From Haloferax denitrificans ATCC 35960 (GTDB lineage Archaea > Halobacteriota > Halobacteria > Halobacteriales > Haloferacaceae), in NCBI RefSeq assembly GCF_000337795.1, contig NZ_AOLP01000017.1:62001-126000 (forward strand): a stretch of DNA of 64,000 nt, written 5' to 3'. The number at the start of each line of letters is the position of its first letter. Within the stretch, counting starts at the first letter, position 1. The position numbers and the translations under genes are program-made. Shown piece by piece: positions 52,075 through 61,968 of the stretch. Under the pieces are notes generated by a model. The model had not been told where the DNA came from and made no database searches. It was given only the letters and a program-made list of their open reading frames with translations.

Positions 52075-54777
52075 CTATTCGTCGATGAGGTGACACGCCG
52101 CGGGGTGCGTCTGTTCACCCAGCGCGGGCGCGTCCCGCTCGCAGACGCTCTCGAACCGCTCGCGGAGAATCTCGGCCGCTTCGTCCCAGTCGTCGGCGAC
52201 GACGCGTTCGAGCGCGCGGTCGACGACGCCCCGGAGTTCGGGCGACAGCGAGTGCGACAGATGCGACTCGCGGAGCTCGTCCACGACGGCGCCGGCGTCG
52301 GCGGTGCCGCCGTCGGCGCTCACCGTCGCCTCGGCGCTCGGGTCGCCCGCATCGAGCGCCGCGTCGCGGGCGCTCTCGACGTCCAGCGCCTCGCGTTCGA
52401 CGCGCTGGCGGAGGTCCATCACCTCGCGGTAGGCCGCCTGCTCGATGTCGAGGTCCGCCGGCGGGATGACCTGCGGACACCGCGTCCGGAAGTGACAGCC
52501 CGACGGCGGGTTGATGGGGCTCGGCACGTCGCCTTCGAGGATGATGCGGTCGCCGGTCTCGGCGGCCGGGTCGGGCTCCGGAATCGCCGACAGCAACGCC
52601 TGCGTGTAGGGATGCCTCGGGTCGTCGAACAGCTCGTCGGTCGCCGCGACCTCGACGATTTCGCCGAGGTACATCACGGCGACGCGGTCGGAGATGTGGC
52701 GAACCACGGAGAGGTCGTGGGCGATGAACAGGTACGTCAGGCCGAAGCGCTCTTGGAGGTCTTCGAGCAGGTTGAGAATCTGCGCCTGCACGGACACGTC
52801 GAGCGCCGACACCGGCTCGTCGGCGACGATGAAGTCCGGGTCGACCGCGAGCGCGCGGGCGATGCCGACGCGCTGGCGCTGGCCGCCGGAGAGTTCGTGC
52901 GGGTAGCGGTCGTACTGGCCGACTTCGAGGCCAACCGCGTCGAGCAGTTGGTGGACCCGGCGACGGCGGCGCTCGCTCGTGGAGTCACCCGGCGTGACGC
53001 GGACGGTGACGCCCGAGACGACGTCTCCCTCGCGCTCGACTTCGACCTCGGCGCGGAGGCGCTCTTCGACGGCCACGTCGACCTCGCCGTCGGCGACGGT
53101 CACGGTCACGGTGGCGGTGGCGACGCCGTTCGAGGAGCCGACGATGGCGTCGATTTCGTCGCTCGCGGTGACCGAGACGCGCCCGGCGTCGATGCCGGTC
53201 ACGGTCACGTCGACCTCGCCGCGCACGTCCGGGTCGGACACCGGGAGGTCGTGGACGTCGAGCGGCTCGCGGATGGTCTGGCCGACGGTCATCCGGGGGT
53301 CGAGCGACGACATCGGGTCCTGGAAAATCATCTGCATGTCGCGGCGCATCGCCCGGAGTTCGTCGCTGTCGAGACCCGAGAGGTCAGTCCCCGAGAAGAC
53401 GACGCGCCCGCCGGTCGGCGGCGTCAGATGCAGGAGGCTCCGCCCGGCGGTGGACTTCCCACAGCCCGACTCGCCGACCAGCCCGAGCGTCTCGCCCTCG
53501 TAGACGGTGAAGTCGATGCCGTCGACCGCCTTCACGCTCCGGTCGTCGGCCCCGAGGAACCGGTCGAGGATGCCGTCGGCCTGCTCGTAGTACTTCTGCA
53601 TGCCGTCGACTTCGAGAAGCGGCCTGTCGGTCGGCTCGGTCCCCGTCGATGACTCGATGGCGTCGCCGCCGTACTCGCTGGTGTCGAAGTCGTCGAGGAC
53701 GCACTTCGAGCGGTGGTCGACCTCGTCGCCGCCGTGTTGCTTGTAGGGAATCTCACCGGAGGTACACTCCGGCTTGGCCCACGGGCATCGGGGCGCGAAG
53801 TGACAGCCCTCGGGCATGTCGATGAGGTCCGGCACGTTGCCCTCGATGGGCGTCAGGCGCTCTTTTTCCTCGCTCGGGAGCGATTCGAGGAGCGTGTACG
53901 TGTAGGGGTGCGAGGGGTTGTGGAAAATCTCCTCGACCGGCCCCTCCTCGACGATTTCGCCGGCGTACATGACCGCGACCCGGTCGCAGGTCTCGGCGAC
54001 GACGCCGAGGTCGTGGGTGATCATGAGCACCGACATGCCGAGGTCCTCCTGTAAGTCGTCGATGAGGTCGAGAATCTGCGCCTGAATGGTCACGTCGAGC
54101 GCCGTCGTGGGTTCGTCGGCGACGAGCACGCGCGGCTGGCAGGCGAGCGCGATGGCGATGAGGACGCGCTGGCGCATCCCGCCGGAGAACTCGTGGGGGA
54201 ACTCGTCGACCCGCGCGCCGGGTTCGGGGATGCCGACCGATTCGAGCACCTCGATGGTCCGCTCGACGATTTCGTCGTCGATGTCGCGGCTGATGCGGGG
54301 GAGCAGTTCGCGGACCGCGTTGAACCACGAGTCCTTGCGGCGGCCGCCGTACTGGTGGAGTCTGAGGCTCTCTGCGACCTGCTCGCCGACCGTCAGCGAG
54401 GGGTTCAGCGAGGTCATCGGGTCCTGGAAAATCATCCCGAGTTCGCGCCCGCGGACGGCCCGAAGCGCCTCCTCGGGCGCGTCGACGAGGTTGACCACGT
54501 CGCCGTCGACGAAGGCGGGGTTGTTGTACTCCGCGCGGAACTCGTCTGCGAGCCGGGCGCTTTCGAGTTCGACCGAGCCCGAGACGATTTCGCCGGGGTC
54601 GTCGACGAGCCCCATCGCCGACAGCGCCGTCACGCTCTTTCCGGACCCCGACTCGCCGACCAGTCCGACCGTCTCGCCCTCGCCGACCGTGAGGTCGAGA
54701 CCGTCGACGGCCTTGACTCGACCCCGGCCGGTCGAGAACTGTGTTCGGAGGTCCGAAAGAGAGAGTAGATTCCTCAT
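52075..54777 (-). CDS. Fused dipeptide ABC transporter ATP-binding protein (DppD-DppF)
   Basis: The 900-residue protein joins two ATPases. The first (1-350, DppD-like) has Walker A GESGSGKS (41-48), [19 protein letters not shown], Walker [19 protein letters not shown] and a C-terminal oligopeptide/dipeptide domain with Cys cluster [13 protein letters not shown]. The second (from about 385, DppF-like) has GESGCGKST (about 432), [16 protein letters not shown] and another HFRTRCPQ. Between the Q-loop ([20 protein letters not shown]) and the signature of the second domain, residues about 515-597 are an insertion rich in Val/Thr/Asp ([20 protein letters not shown]..) not seen in other DppF proteins. 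A long acidic tail follows. ATP binding energises peptide uptake with dppB, dppC and the lipoprotein. Confidence 0.92.
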   Translation of the reverse strand: MRNLLSLSDLRTQFSTGRGRVKAVDGLDLTVGEGETVGLVGESGSGKSVTALSAMGLVDDPGEIVSGSVELESARLADEFRAEYNNPAFVDGDVVNLVDAPEEALRAVRGRELGMIFQDPMTSLNPSLTVGEQVAESLRLHQYGGRRKDSWFNAVRELLPRISRDIDDEIVERTIEVLESVGIPEPGARVDEFPHEFSGGMRQRVLIAIALACQPRVLVADEPTTALDVTIQAQILDLIDDLQEDLGMSVLMITHDLGVVAETCDRVAVMYAGEIVEEGPVEEIFHNPSHPYTYTLLESLPSEEKERLTPIEGNVPDLIDMPEGCHFAPRCPWAKPECTSGEIPYKQHGGDEVDHRSKCVLDDFDTSEYGGDAIESSTGTEPTDRPLLEVDGMQKYYEQADGILDRFLGADDRSVKAVDGIDFTVYEGETLGLVGESGCGKSTAGRSLLHLTPPTGGRVVFSGTDLSGLDSDELRAMRRDMQMIFQDPMSSLDPRMTVGQTIREPLDVHDLPVSDPDVRGEVDVTVTGIDAGRVSVTASDEIDAIVGSSNGVATATVTVTVADGEVDVAVEERLRAEVEVEREGDVVSGVTVRVTPGDSTSERRRRRVHQLLDAVGLEVGQYDRYPHELSGGQRQRVGIARALAVDPDFIVADEPVSALDVSVQAQILNLLEDLQERFGLTYLFIAHDLSVVRHISDRVAVMYLGEIVEVAATDELFDDPRHPYTQALLSAIPEPDPAAETGDRIILEGDVPSPINPPSGCHFRTRCPQVIPPADLDIEQAAYREVMDLRQRVEREALDVESARDAALDAGDPSAEATVSADGGTADAGAVVDELRESHLSHSLSPELRGVVDRALERVVADDWDEAAEILRERFESVCERDAPALGEQTHPAACHLIDE

Positions 54778-54946
54778 TGAATGGGAATGACCTGCATGGA
54801 GTGAAATACCTTTTCAATTTTTGCCAGTTGATGGGCGGTTGTTGACAAGTCGCAGGAGACCCGCAATCGCCCGCGTGACGCGCGAACGCGAGCGACAGCG
54901 GCGGGAGAAGCCAAAGTTTAGGTAGCGGACTCCGACACCATGCCGC

Positions 54947-55456
54947 ATGGAAGAACATCCGCTCTCGGACGAGTCGGGCACGTGGGAGACGGTGGTCGCA
55001 GAGTGCGAGTCGCTCGCCGACGACTATCGGGAGCGAGACTGGACCGTCGTCGTCGCCCTCCCGGGTGACGTGGTTCCGGTCCCCGGCACGGGCGACGAAG
55101 TGGTCGAACACGTCGGCCTCGACGTGGTCGTCGGCGACGACGTCTACCCCGACCTCGAAGCCGCCGTCGAGGGCGCGACGTTCGACGAGTACGAGGCGTT
55201 CCGCGCGGTCTCCGGCGGCCTCGTCTACCTCGCGCTCGTCGTCCGCGCCACCGACGACGAAGTCGCCGTCTGTCTCCCCCTGTACTACCGGCTCGCGGAG
55301 TCCGAACGCATGTTCTCGCTCCTCGACGCGGGCGAGACGATGCGGACGAAAGTCCACCCGCTCGACCCCGACAAGGGCGTCGAGTTCGTCCACGAGGACC
55401 CCGACCCGCTCCTCCCGCCGGACTGGGACGCCGACCTCTCGGACGAGTTCGCGTAG
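54947..55456 (+). CDS. Haloarchaeal protein of unknown function (169 aa)
   Basis: The 169-residue acidic protein starts MEEHPLSDESGTWETVVAEC. It has an alpha/beta fold with WTVVVALPGDVVPVPG and VGDDVYPDLEAAVEGATFDEYEAFR, then VYLALVVRATDDEVAVCLPLYYRLAESERMFSLL. No catalytic motif or membrane helix is seen. I believe it is a haloarchaea-specific domain. It is divergent from the fused ATPase gene. Confidence 0.7.
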   Translation: MEEHPLSDESGTWETVVAECESLADDYRERDWTVVVALPGDVVPVPGTGDEVVEHVGLDVVVGDDVYPDLEAAVEGATFDEYEAFRAVSGGLVYLALVVRATDDEVAVCLPLYYRLAESERMFSLLDAGETMRTKVHPLDPDKGVEFVHEDPDPLLPPDWDADLSDEFA

Positions 55457-55562
55457 TCGTCGGCTCGTCGAACCGAGTCCCACACGCGGGTAGCCGCCCC
55501 GTATATACACCGATGATAGTGGAGGTCCGGTTTCTTTTGAATAGCGACGCGAGGCGTCACCG

Positions 55563-55988
55563 ATGGAATTCGCTGAGGTGGACTCAGCCGTCTTGTTCGG
55601 CCTGATTACGATGGTGACGTGGGGGATTTGGATAGTCGTGGGCAACGCCGCCTCCGAGTCCATGGACCCGCGGACCGCCGCCGCCATCTCGTATCTCGTC
55701 GCGGCGCTTCTCGCGTTCGGCTTCATCGTCGTTTCGGACGCGTCGCTCGCAGTGACGGCGAGGGGCGGACTGCTCGCCGGGGTGGCCGGGCTGTTCACCG
55801 GAATCGGCCTCATCTCGATGTACATCGGGTTCACCCACGGCTCGACGACCGTCGTCTCGACCCTCGGAGCCATGTACTTCGTCGTCGCGGCCGTCATCGG
55901 AATCGTCGTTCTCGGCGAGAACCTCACGCTGACGAAACTCACGGGCATCGCGTTCGCGGTTCTCGGTATCGTCTTGGTCACCCGCTGA
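55563..55988 (+). CDS. EamA-family half-size transporter
   Basis: The 141-residue protein has five helices forming one EamA (DMT) repeat: FGLITMVTWGIWIVVGNAA, AAAISYLVAALLAFGFIVVS, GGLLAGVAGLFTGIGLISMYIGF, STTVVSTLGAMYFVVAAVIGIVVLGE, LTKLTGIAFAVLGIVLVTR. Full DMT transporters have two repeats, so this half probably works as a dimer, like small multidrug transporters. The substrate is unknown. Confidence 0.85.
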   Translation: MEFAEVDSAVLFGLITMVTWGIWIVVGNAASESMDPRTAAAISYLVAALLAFGFIVVSDASLAVTARGGLLAGVAGLFTGIGLISMYIGFTHGSTTVVSTLGAMYFVVAAVIGIVVLGENLTLTKLTGIAFAVLGIVLVTR

Positions 55989-56023
55989 GCGGCGTACTCG
56001 GCCCGTGGCCCTGTGGTCCTAGT

Positions 56024-56506
56024 CTACTCTTCGCGCTCGCCCGTCGACGTCTCGTCGTCCGCCGCCTCGCTCACCGAAATCTCCGTCTCGCGGTCCCCCT
56101 CCGCCTCCCGCCGCAACTCCTCGGCTCGGAGTTCGGCCCGCGTGTAGGCGTCGTACACGGCGTAGAGCCACACCGCGGGCGCGAGGAGGAAGCCGATGAG
56201 GACCATCACCGAGACGGACGCGACGATGAAGCCGACCGCGAAGACGAGGCCGCGTTCGAGTTCGCGGTTGTACAGCTGTCCGAGGCCGGGGAATATCGCC
56301 GACAGCACCGCCGCGACGAAGGGGTTGCCGCCGTCGAACAGGTCGTCGAGCGCCGAGTCGACCGACGACTTCGGCGGGTCGCGCTGGCGGACCCCGCACT
56401 CGGGGCAGATTTCGGCGCGCGCGTCGATGACCGCGCCGCAGTCGCGGCAGAACGCCTCGTCCGGGCCGCGTTCGCGAGTCGAGTCGTCCGCGGAGGGCGA
56501 TGACAT
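56024..56506 (-). CDS. Zinc-ribbon and TM2-like membrane protein
   Basis: The 160-residue protein begins with an acidic stretch, then a zinc ribbon (AFCRDCGAVIDARAEICPECGVRQ). Two helices follow (PFVAAVLSAIFPGLGQLYNRELERGL and VGFIVASVSVMVLIGFLLAPAVWLYAVYDAY) with the signature PGLGQLYN of TM2-like proteins. A Glu/Ala/Arg-rich cytoplasmic tail ends the protein. It probably acts as a scaffold in the membrane, but nothing specific is known. The start is the ATG of MSSPSADDSTRERG. Confidence 0.8.
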   Translation of the reverse strand: MSSPSADDSTRERGPDEAFCRDCGAVIDARAEICPECGVRQRDPPKSSVDSALDDLFDGGNPFVAAVLSAIFPGLGQLYNRELERGLVFAVGFIVASVSVMVLIGFLLAPAVWLYAVYDAYTRAELRAEELRREAEGDRETEISVSEAADDETSTGEREE

Positions 56507-56602
56507 ACCGGCTATCTGTCGGCCGGGAACGTCAGTCCTGCGGCGGTCAAGCGTCGGGACGACTCGCGGCCGCACCCGAGTTGACCCCCTCCGCGACCCC
56601 GC

Positions 56603-57031
56603 TCACAGGCAGAACAGAAACGGCTTCATCAGCGCGACGCGGTCGCCGTCTTCGAGCCGCGTGTCGAAGCCGTCGAGGTTCTCGTTGAACACGCCGTTGA
56701 CGAGCACGCGGGCGTAGGGCCGCGTCTGCTCTCCCTCCGGGTTCTTCCGCCACGTCCCCGGCGGGCGCTCCACTCGCGCCCACCCCCGCGTCGTCGCGTC
56801 CGCCTCGCGCTCGGCGATGACGAGGTCGCGCACGTCGTAGGCTTCGAAGAACGCGTCGAGGAACGCCCGGAGCGTCTCGCCCTCGAAGGTGAACTCCGTC
56901 CGGTGGGTGCCCGCGGCCGACCTGACGTGGCCGGTCAGTTTGACCTCGACGGTCGTCTCCACTCGCTCGGCTGTCGCCGCCGTCTCTCCTGTCGCCGTCG
57001 TCTCCGCCCGCCCGGCTGTCGGCGTCTTCAT
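56603..57031 (-). CDS. MoaD/ThiS-like ubiquitin-fold protein without C-terminal Gly-Gly
   Basis: The 142-residue protein starts with a Thr/Ala/Glu-rich stretch, then a beta-grasp domain: VEVKLTGHVRSAAGTHRTEFTFEGETLRAFLDAFFEAY, then RPYARVLVNGVFNENLDGFDTRLEDGDRVALMKPFLFCL. The order of strands and the DGDRVALMKPF end match MoaD and ThiS, whose last two residues are Gly-Gly for thiocarboxylate formation. Here the chain ends MKPFLFCL, so it cannot be used as a sulfur carrier or SAMP modifier in the usual way. It may be a structural relative or need processing. Confidence 0.72.
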   Translation of the reverse strand: MKTPTAGRAETTATGETAATAERVETTVEVKLTGHVRSAAGTHRTEFTFEGETLRAFLDAFFEAYDVRDLVIAEREADATTRGWARVERPPGTWRKNPEGEQTRPYARVLVNGVFNENLDGFDTRLEDGDRVALMKPFLFCL

Positions 57032-57181
57032 GCGTCCTCGTACGCGCCGAGGGGGAATGAGCGCGCCCCCGAACACGTTCGACCGCGAGCGCGAAGCGGA
57101 CAACTGGAGAAAACTGTTCGACCGGGAAGAACTGTTGTCCGCCTCACAACTAATTTGTCGGCGATACGATTCGAAGGTGTG

Positions 57182-58075
57182 ATGCGAATCGTTCCACCCC
57201 GCCTGTACGGTGCAGTCGTCCACAGTTCAGTGTTCCTCGGCGCGTCGACCATCGCCGAAGTATTCGTCGCGTCCTCGCTCGCCGGTATCGGACCGAACGT
57301 CGCCCTCGCCGTCGGCTTTCTCATCACCGTCGGCATCTACAACTTCGACAAGCTCGCGGACCTCGACGCCGACGAGGAGAACTACGCGGAGCGGACCGCG
57401 TTCGTCGCCGCCCACCCGCGGCTGTACGCCGGCTTCTCCGCGCTCGCAATCGTCGGCGCGCTCTGGCTCGCCGTCCGGTACGGCGGCGTCTACGGCCTCG
57501 GGCTGACGCTGTTCCCGGGAGTCGTCGCGGTGTTCTACAGCGCCCCGCTCGTCCCGCTTCCCTCGGTCGACCGGCTCAAGGACGTCTTCCTCGTCAACAC
57601 CGCCTCGGTGTCGCTCGCGTGGGCGGTCCTCGTCGGATTCGCCCCGCTCGCGGTCGCCGCGACGACGCCCGAATACGCCGCCGGCGCGACTGTCGCGGCG
57701 GTCTGGTTCTTCCTTCGCTCGGCCATCTCGGTCGAGGTGCACAACGTCCGTGACGTGTCGGGCGACGCGCGAAACGGCGTCGAGACCCTGCCGACGGTCA
57801 TCGGCGTCCGCCGCACGCAACTGAGCCTCTACGCACTGGAACTGGTCTCGCTCGGACTCGTGTGGGCCGCGGCGCGAGCCGGCGTGGTCCCCGCGTGGGC
57901 CCCGGTCGCGCTCTTGCCCGCAGTCGCCTACTCGACGTGGATTACCTACGCGCTCACCGGGTCGGACCGCTCGGTCGAGCGGCTCTGTACGCTCCGCGAC
58001 GCCGAGGGCGTGCTGATGGCCGCCGGCATCGCGGTCGTCGCCGCGGTCGCCGGAACCGGCGGGACGCTCGGGTGA
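57182..58075 (+). CDS. UbiA-family prenyltransferase-like membrane protein
   Basis: The 297-residue protein has about eight to nine helices in the UbiA layout. The first Asp-rich site appears as YNFDKLADLDADEENYAERTAFV (in place of the usual NDxxDxxxD), and the second as EVHNVRDVSGDARNGVETLPTVIGVRRTQ. Such enzymes transfer prenyl groups to small molecules; the substrate here is unknown, possibly a menaquinone, heme or lipid intermediate. The ATG follows an A/T-rich patch (aactaatttgtcggcgatacg) by about 20 bp. It is divergent from the MoaD-like gene. Confidence 0.82.
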   Translation: MRIVPPRLYGAVVHSSVFLGASTIAEVFVASSLAGIGPNVALAVGFLITVGIYNFDKLADLDADEENYAERTAFVAAHPRLYAGFSALAIVGALWLAVRYGGVYGLGLTLFPGVVAVFYSAPLVPLPSVDRLKDVFLVNTASVSLAWAVLVGFAPLAVAATTPEYAAGATVAAVWFFLRSAISVEVHNVRDVSGDARNGVETLPTVIGVRRTQLSLYALELVSLGLVWAAARAGVVPAWAPVALLPAVAYSTWITYALTGSDRSVERLCTLRDAEGVLMAAGIAVVAAVAGTGGTLG

Positions 58076-58199
58076 CGCGTCGACCGGCGTCGAGACGCTG
58101 AGACCGACGCTGAGACCGACGCGGCGTCGGCACTGCGTCGAGACAGCCACCGCAAACTCTCGAATACTCTTTTGTTACACCGCGTGAATTACCTCTGTA

Positions 58200-59981
58200 G
58201 TGACTCCGAACCTCGAGTGGGGACCCATCGACCAGTTGGTGTTCGGAGGAACGGTGAGTTCCCAACTCCTCACACAGCCGACCTCCCTCGTGGTCGTCGT
58301 CGTCGGGTTGATGGTCACCACCGGGGTCGTAAGCGGCTACGTCGCCCTGTTCGCGTGGCGGCGGCGGGCGATGCCCGGAGCCAGCGGGTTGGCCGTCCTC
58401 GCGCTCGCCAGCGGCTGGTGGTCGTCGGGCTATCTCCTCGAACTCGTCGTCTCGGACGTGGCGCTCAAGCTCACGCTCGCCGACCTGCAGTGGGTCGGCG
58501 TCCTCGCGGCCCCCATCGCATGGTTCTTCTTCGCGTTCTCCTACGCCGGCCGAGACCGCTTTACCTCGCCGCCGTCGCTCTGCGTCCTCTCGTTGCTCCC
58601 GGCGGTCGGCCTCGTCGCCGTCTGGACCAACTCCGCACACCACCTGATGTGGACCTCGGTCACCGTCGTTCCCGCCGTGGGGCAGACCATCACCGTCCTC
58701 CAGACGGACTGGGGGCCGCTGTACTGGGTCGTGCTCGGATACAGCTACCTGCTGTGGCTCGCCGGCGCAATCGTCATCTTCCGGACGGCGCTCGACATGC
58801 CGAACATCTACCGCTTGCAGGCGACGACCCTCATCCTCGGGACGCTGATGCCCGTGCTCGGGAACTTCGCGACGACCCTCCTCGAACTCTACGGCGCGGC
58901 TATCGACATGACTCCCGCGGCGTTCGCGTTCGCGGGGCTCGCCTGCACCGTCGCCGTCAGCCGCTACGAACTCCTCGAATCCCGGCCGGTCCCACGGTGG
59001 GTCGCCCGCGACCGCGTCGTCGAGACGATGGCCGACGCGGTGGTCGTCACCGACACCAAATGGCGCGTCACCGACGTCAACGAGGCGGCCGCGCAGGTTC
59101 TGAACGACACTTCCTCCGAACTCAAAGGTCATCCCATCGGCGACGTCGTCGAGGAGTTCTCGCCCGACCAGCGGGACACGGACCAAGTCACGGTCAGACT
59201 CGGGTCGAGCCAGCGGTACTTCGAACTCCGGACGAGCTCCTTCTGCGACCACCATGGCCGCGACATCGGCCACGCGCTCGTCTTCCGCGACGTGACCGAC
59301 CGCCGGCTGAACCTCCAGCAACTCGAAGTGATGAACCGCGTCCTCCGCCACAACCTCCGGACCGAGGCGAACCTCCTCGAGGGCTACGCCAACCTCGTCT
59401 TGGACGACATCGACGGCGGCGAGTTCGACGACGCGCGGGACCACGCGCAGACGCTCCAAGACCACGCGCAGACGCTCGTCAACATCAGCCAGAAGGCGCG
59501 AAAGCTCGGCGCGACCCGCGGCAGTGACGGGAACGGCGACGCTCGACTCCACCCCGCCGCCGTCCAGATACGCGCCGCCGCGGACGCCGTCCGCACCGAC
59601 TTCGCCTGTGCGAACGTCCGGCTCCTCGAACTCCCCGACAACGACGTGGTCTGTGCGCCCACGCTCGAACCCATCGTCCGGGAACTCGTCGAAAACGGCG
59701 TCGAGCACAACGGGTCGTCGACGCCGGTCGTCTCCGTGACCGCGAGCTGGGAGGGCGACGAACTCGTGATTCAAATCGAGGACAACGGGCCCGGCATCAA
59801 CGCGAGCGAACTCGCCGCCATCAATGCCCACGGCGAGACGCAACTCAGACACGCGAGCGGTCTCGGCCTCTGGCTGGTGAAGTGGGGTATCGACCAACTC
59901 GGCGGCACAGTCGTGTACCGCCGACGGGAGGAGGGCGGGACCGAGGTGGTGCTTCGGATTCAGGCGGTGCGGGCCGAATAG
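58200..59981 (+). CDS. Seven-helix membrane sensor histidine kinase
   Basis: The 593-residue kinase has seven helices in its first ~260 residues, matching the histidine-kinase N-terminal 7TM region. A PAS domain (RVVETMADAVVVTDTKWRVTDVNEAAAQVL) at 275-385 and the kinase core follow. The H-box is MNRVLRHNLRTEANLLEGYANLV, the N-box VRELVENGVEHNG, the G-boxes IEDNGPGINASEL and HASGLGLWLVKWG. The start is a GTG. The ligand is unknown, and no response regulator lies nearby, as is usual for haloarchaeal kinases. Confidence 0.9.
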   Translation: MTPNLEWGPIDQLVFGGTVSSQLLTQPTSLVVVVVGLMVTTGVVSGYVALFAWRRRAMPGASGLAVLALASGWWSSGYLLELVVSDVALKLTLADLQWVGVLAAPIAWFFFAFSYAGRDRFTSPPSLCVLSLLPAVGLVAVWTNSAHHLMWTSVTVVPAVGQTITVLQTDWGPLYWVVLGYSYLLWLAGAIVIFRTALDMPNIYRLQATTLILGTLMPVLGNFATTLLELYGAAIDMTPAAFAFAGLACTVAVSRYELLESRPVPRWVARDRVVETMADAVVVTDTKWRVTDVNEAAAQVLNDTSSELKGHPIGDVVEEFSPDQRDTDQVTVRLGSSQRYFELRTSSFCDHHGRDIGHALVFRDVTDRRLNLQQLEVMNRVLRHNLRTEANLLEGYANLVLDDIDGGEFDDARDHAQTLQDHAQTLVNISQKARKLGATRGSDGNGDARLHPAAVQIRAAADAVRTDFACANVRLLELPDNDVVCAPTLEPIVRELVENGVEHNGSSTPVVSVTASWEGDELVIQIEDNGPGINASELAAINAHGETQLRHASGLGLWLVKWGIDQLGGTVVYRRREEGGTEVVLRIQAVRAE

Positions 59982-60040
59982 CGTGTACCTGATTTATGCA
60001 GACATCGCCGAAGAGATGACTGCAGATACTGAGTGAACCG

Positions 60041-60061
60041 CCTCGGGGTCAAGCCCCGAGG
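60041..60061. repeat. Left-end hairpin of the IS element
   Basis: A perfect hairpin has 8-bp arms CCTCGGGG/CCCCGAGG around a 5-nt loop TCAAG. An identical copy is at the right end. It lies just beyond the tnpB stop (60073), where the guide RNA of TnpB systems normally ends. Confidence 0.88.
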
Positions 60062-60072
60062 CTTCCCGTGGT

Positions 60073-61347
60073 TTAATCAGACACTCCCACTCGACCATCG
60101 GCCTGATAGCCTCGAACGGTCGGGTGGGTCACGGTCGGGGCGTCCACGGCCCCCGATGCCTGCCGTCGCACCTTCCGTACTTGGGGAAGGCTATTGAGAG
60201 CAGGCACATTCCAATCAAGTTTCTTCACGCCTTTCACGACGATATTGACGCTTGCACCTCGGTCGCTGTGGTCTTGATGCTCGCAGGACTTGCATTTGAA
60301 CCGCTTTTTTGTTTCGGTTCGCTCGTTCCGTGTGTCCACACATCGGACAGCGTTGGCTCGTGTACGCAGGGTCAATCCACGCTGTTGGCACGCCCTCGAA
60401 GGCGGCCTTGTACGACGTGTAGTATTGGAGCGCACGGAACGGTAGGTGGTGCAAGCGTCGGTTCATCCGCGTGCCGTAGTCGATACTGTCGCGCATCTCT
60501 TTGAGGTCTTCAAAGACGATACACGGTGTCTCGAATTGTTGGCTCCACTCCACGATGTGCCGACTCACCTTGTGGAGTCGGTCGCGGACAAACCGTTCCT
60601 CTCGGCCTTCGAGCGTGTTGTGGATACCGTCTTTCCCCGCGTTCTGGACACGCTTCCGCATCGTGAAGTAGCGGTGACGCTCGAATTTGATTTCGGGGAA
60701 GTCGATAACCAACGTGTCCTCGACGCCATCTTCTGAAAGTGCAGTAAGGGCCACGTTGTCCTCGTTCACGTCCACACCGACTACCGTCCGTGAGTTCTGC
60801 TTGTCCCGAACTGTTTGTTCGGTGTTAGTGACGTTGACGTGCAACTCAGGAGTGTCGTTGTGGAACAGGGCTTCCGCCGTCCCAATCTTCCAGTCATCGC
60901 TTTCGAGTGCGGTCTTGAGAACGTCGAGGTGAGCGTCACTCCCTTCGAGGACGCCCTTGACGTGGTTGTAGGGTTTCGCACTGATGCGGAACGCTACGTT
61001 GCCGTCGTCAGTGAGTGATAGGTTGTACCCTTCCTCGTAGTTCGAACGAAGCGGGTACGCGCCGTCCTTGGTGTGACTCGGCTGGCCGAAGTCGTCGTAC
61101 TCGTAGTAGTTCTCCATCGCTCCGAGAGCCTTGGCGACGACGCGCTGTGTCGTGTTCTTCACAAGGTCGGCGTCGTCGGCCACGCGGTCGGGAATCGCAT
61201 TCCAGTCCACGCCTTCTTTGGCGAGACGGATAGTTTCGTTGTACACCGAGCGGGCTTCGAGTGTGGCGTCGTACAGCAGGTCTCGTTGTCACTCTGGATG
61301 TTGAGTTGGAAGTCCAGAGTCTTGACGAGAGCCTGTGAGTCGGTCAT
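60073..61347 (-). pseudogene. tnpB: TnpB RNA-guided nuclease, disrupted by two frameshifts
   Basis: The minus-strand gene starts at the ATG at 61347 (MTDSQALVKTLDFQLNIQSD). A one-base loss near 61278-61284 shifts it to the frame with VYNETIRLAKEGVDWNAIPDR and VVGVDVNEDNVALTAL (RuvC Asp), then IVFEDLKEMRDSIDYG (RuvC Glu) and CPMCGHTERANRNKK. An extra A in the A-run on the minus strand (T6 at 60305-60310) shifts it back to RFKCKSCEHQDHSDRGASVN, with the second zinc pair and the third RuvC Asp. The two shifts cancel, and a whole copy would have 424 residues. The nuclease is therefore inactive as written. Confidence 0.9.
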
Positions 61348-61499
61348 TCTTCGTCTTGTTCGGTGGGTTCTGAGGTTCGGACGACTTTCACGTCGGCCCC
61401 ACGCCAGCGTTTAGGGACGGTGACGTGGGCACTGTTCCCGAACCGTTTGACCTCACCGTCGAGAACTTCCTCGCCGTCGATTTCAAAGCGATTCGCCAT
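61344..61499 (-). CDS. DUF2080-type small protein of the IS element (AbrB-like)
   Basis: The 51-residue protein reads MANRFEIDGEEVLDGEVKRFGNSAHVTVPKRWRG, a swapped-hairpin AbrB-like fold (GNSAHVTVPKRW is the family signature), and belongs to DUF2080, found beside tnpB in haloarchaeal IS elements. It overlaps the tnpB start by ATGA. It probably binds the divergent palindrome to control tnpA and tnpB (inference). Confidence 0.85.
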   Translation of the reverse strand: MANRFEIDGEEVLDGEVKRFGNSAHVTVPKRWRGADVKVVRTSEPTEQDEE

Positions 61500-61505
61500 A
61501 TTTTC

Positions 61506-61524
61506 GTATATCCTTTGGATATAC
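61506..61524. promoter_or_regulatory. Palindrome between tnpA and DUF2080-tnpB
   Basis: A perfect inverted repeat, gtatatcc-ttt-ggatatac, lies midway between the divergent starts, with T/A-rich flanks that probably act as TATA boxes. It is a good site for the AbrB-like protein encoded next to it. Confidence 0.6.
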
Positions 61525-61551
61525 TTAACTGTTTGGTGGAATGGGTTCGAT

Positions 61552-61950
61552 ATGGGTGAGAAGCGGTCGAATCACACGGTGTACAACGTAAAATACCACT
61601 TCGTGTGGTGTCCAAAGTACTGTCACGCGATTCTCGAACCAATCGAGGATTCGTTGGAAGCGAGTTTCCGCGACGTGTGCGACAAGTACGATTATGAGAT
61701 ACTGTCGCTCCACATCTCACCTGACCACGTACACCTGTTCCTGTCAGCCCATCCGAAGCACGCGCCGAGCGAGATTGTACGGACAGTCAAGAGCATCACG
61801 GCACGGGAGATGTGGGAACAGTACGAACCGTTCTTGGAGGACTACCTGTGGGGCGGTGGGTTTTGGGAGGAATCGTACTACGTGGGGACGGCAGGTGATG
61901 TTTCGACCGACACGATTGAGCAGTATATCGAGCGAGCGGAACACGTTTAG
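61552..61950 (+). CDS. tnpA: IS200/IS605 Y1 transposase TnpA
   Basis: The 132-residue HUH transposase has NHTVYNVKYHFVWCPKYCHAIL, the HUH motif as His59-Val-His61 (ISPDHVHLFLSAHP) and the nucleophile Tyr125 (TIEQYIERAEHV). The protein cuts single-stranded DNA at the ends of the element and acts as a dimer. The length is normal and the frame intact. Confidence 0.93.
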   Translation: MGEKRSNHTVYNVKYHFVWCPKYCHAILEPIEDSLEASFRDVCDKYDYEILSLHISPDHVHLFLSAHPKHAPSEIVRTVKSITAREMWEQYEPFLEDYLWGGGFWEESYYVGTAGDVSTDTIEQYIERAEHV

Positions 61951-61968
61951 CGGAGCGTACGGCTTCAC

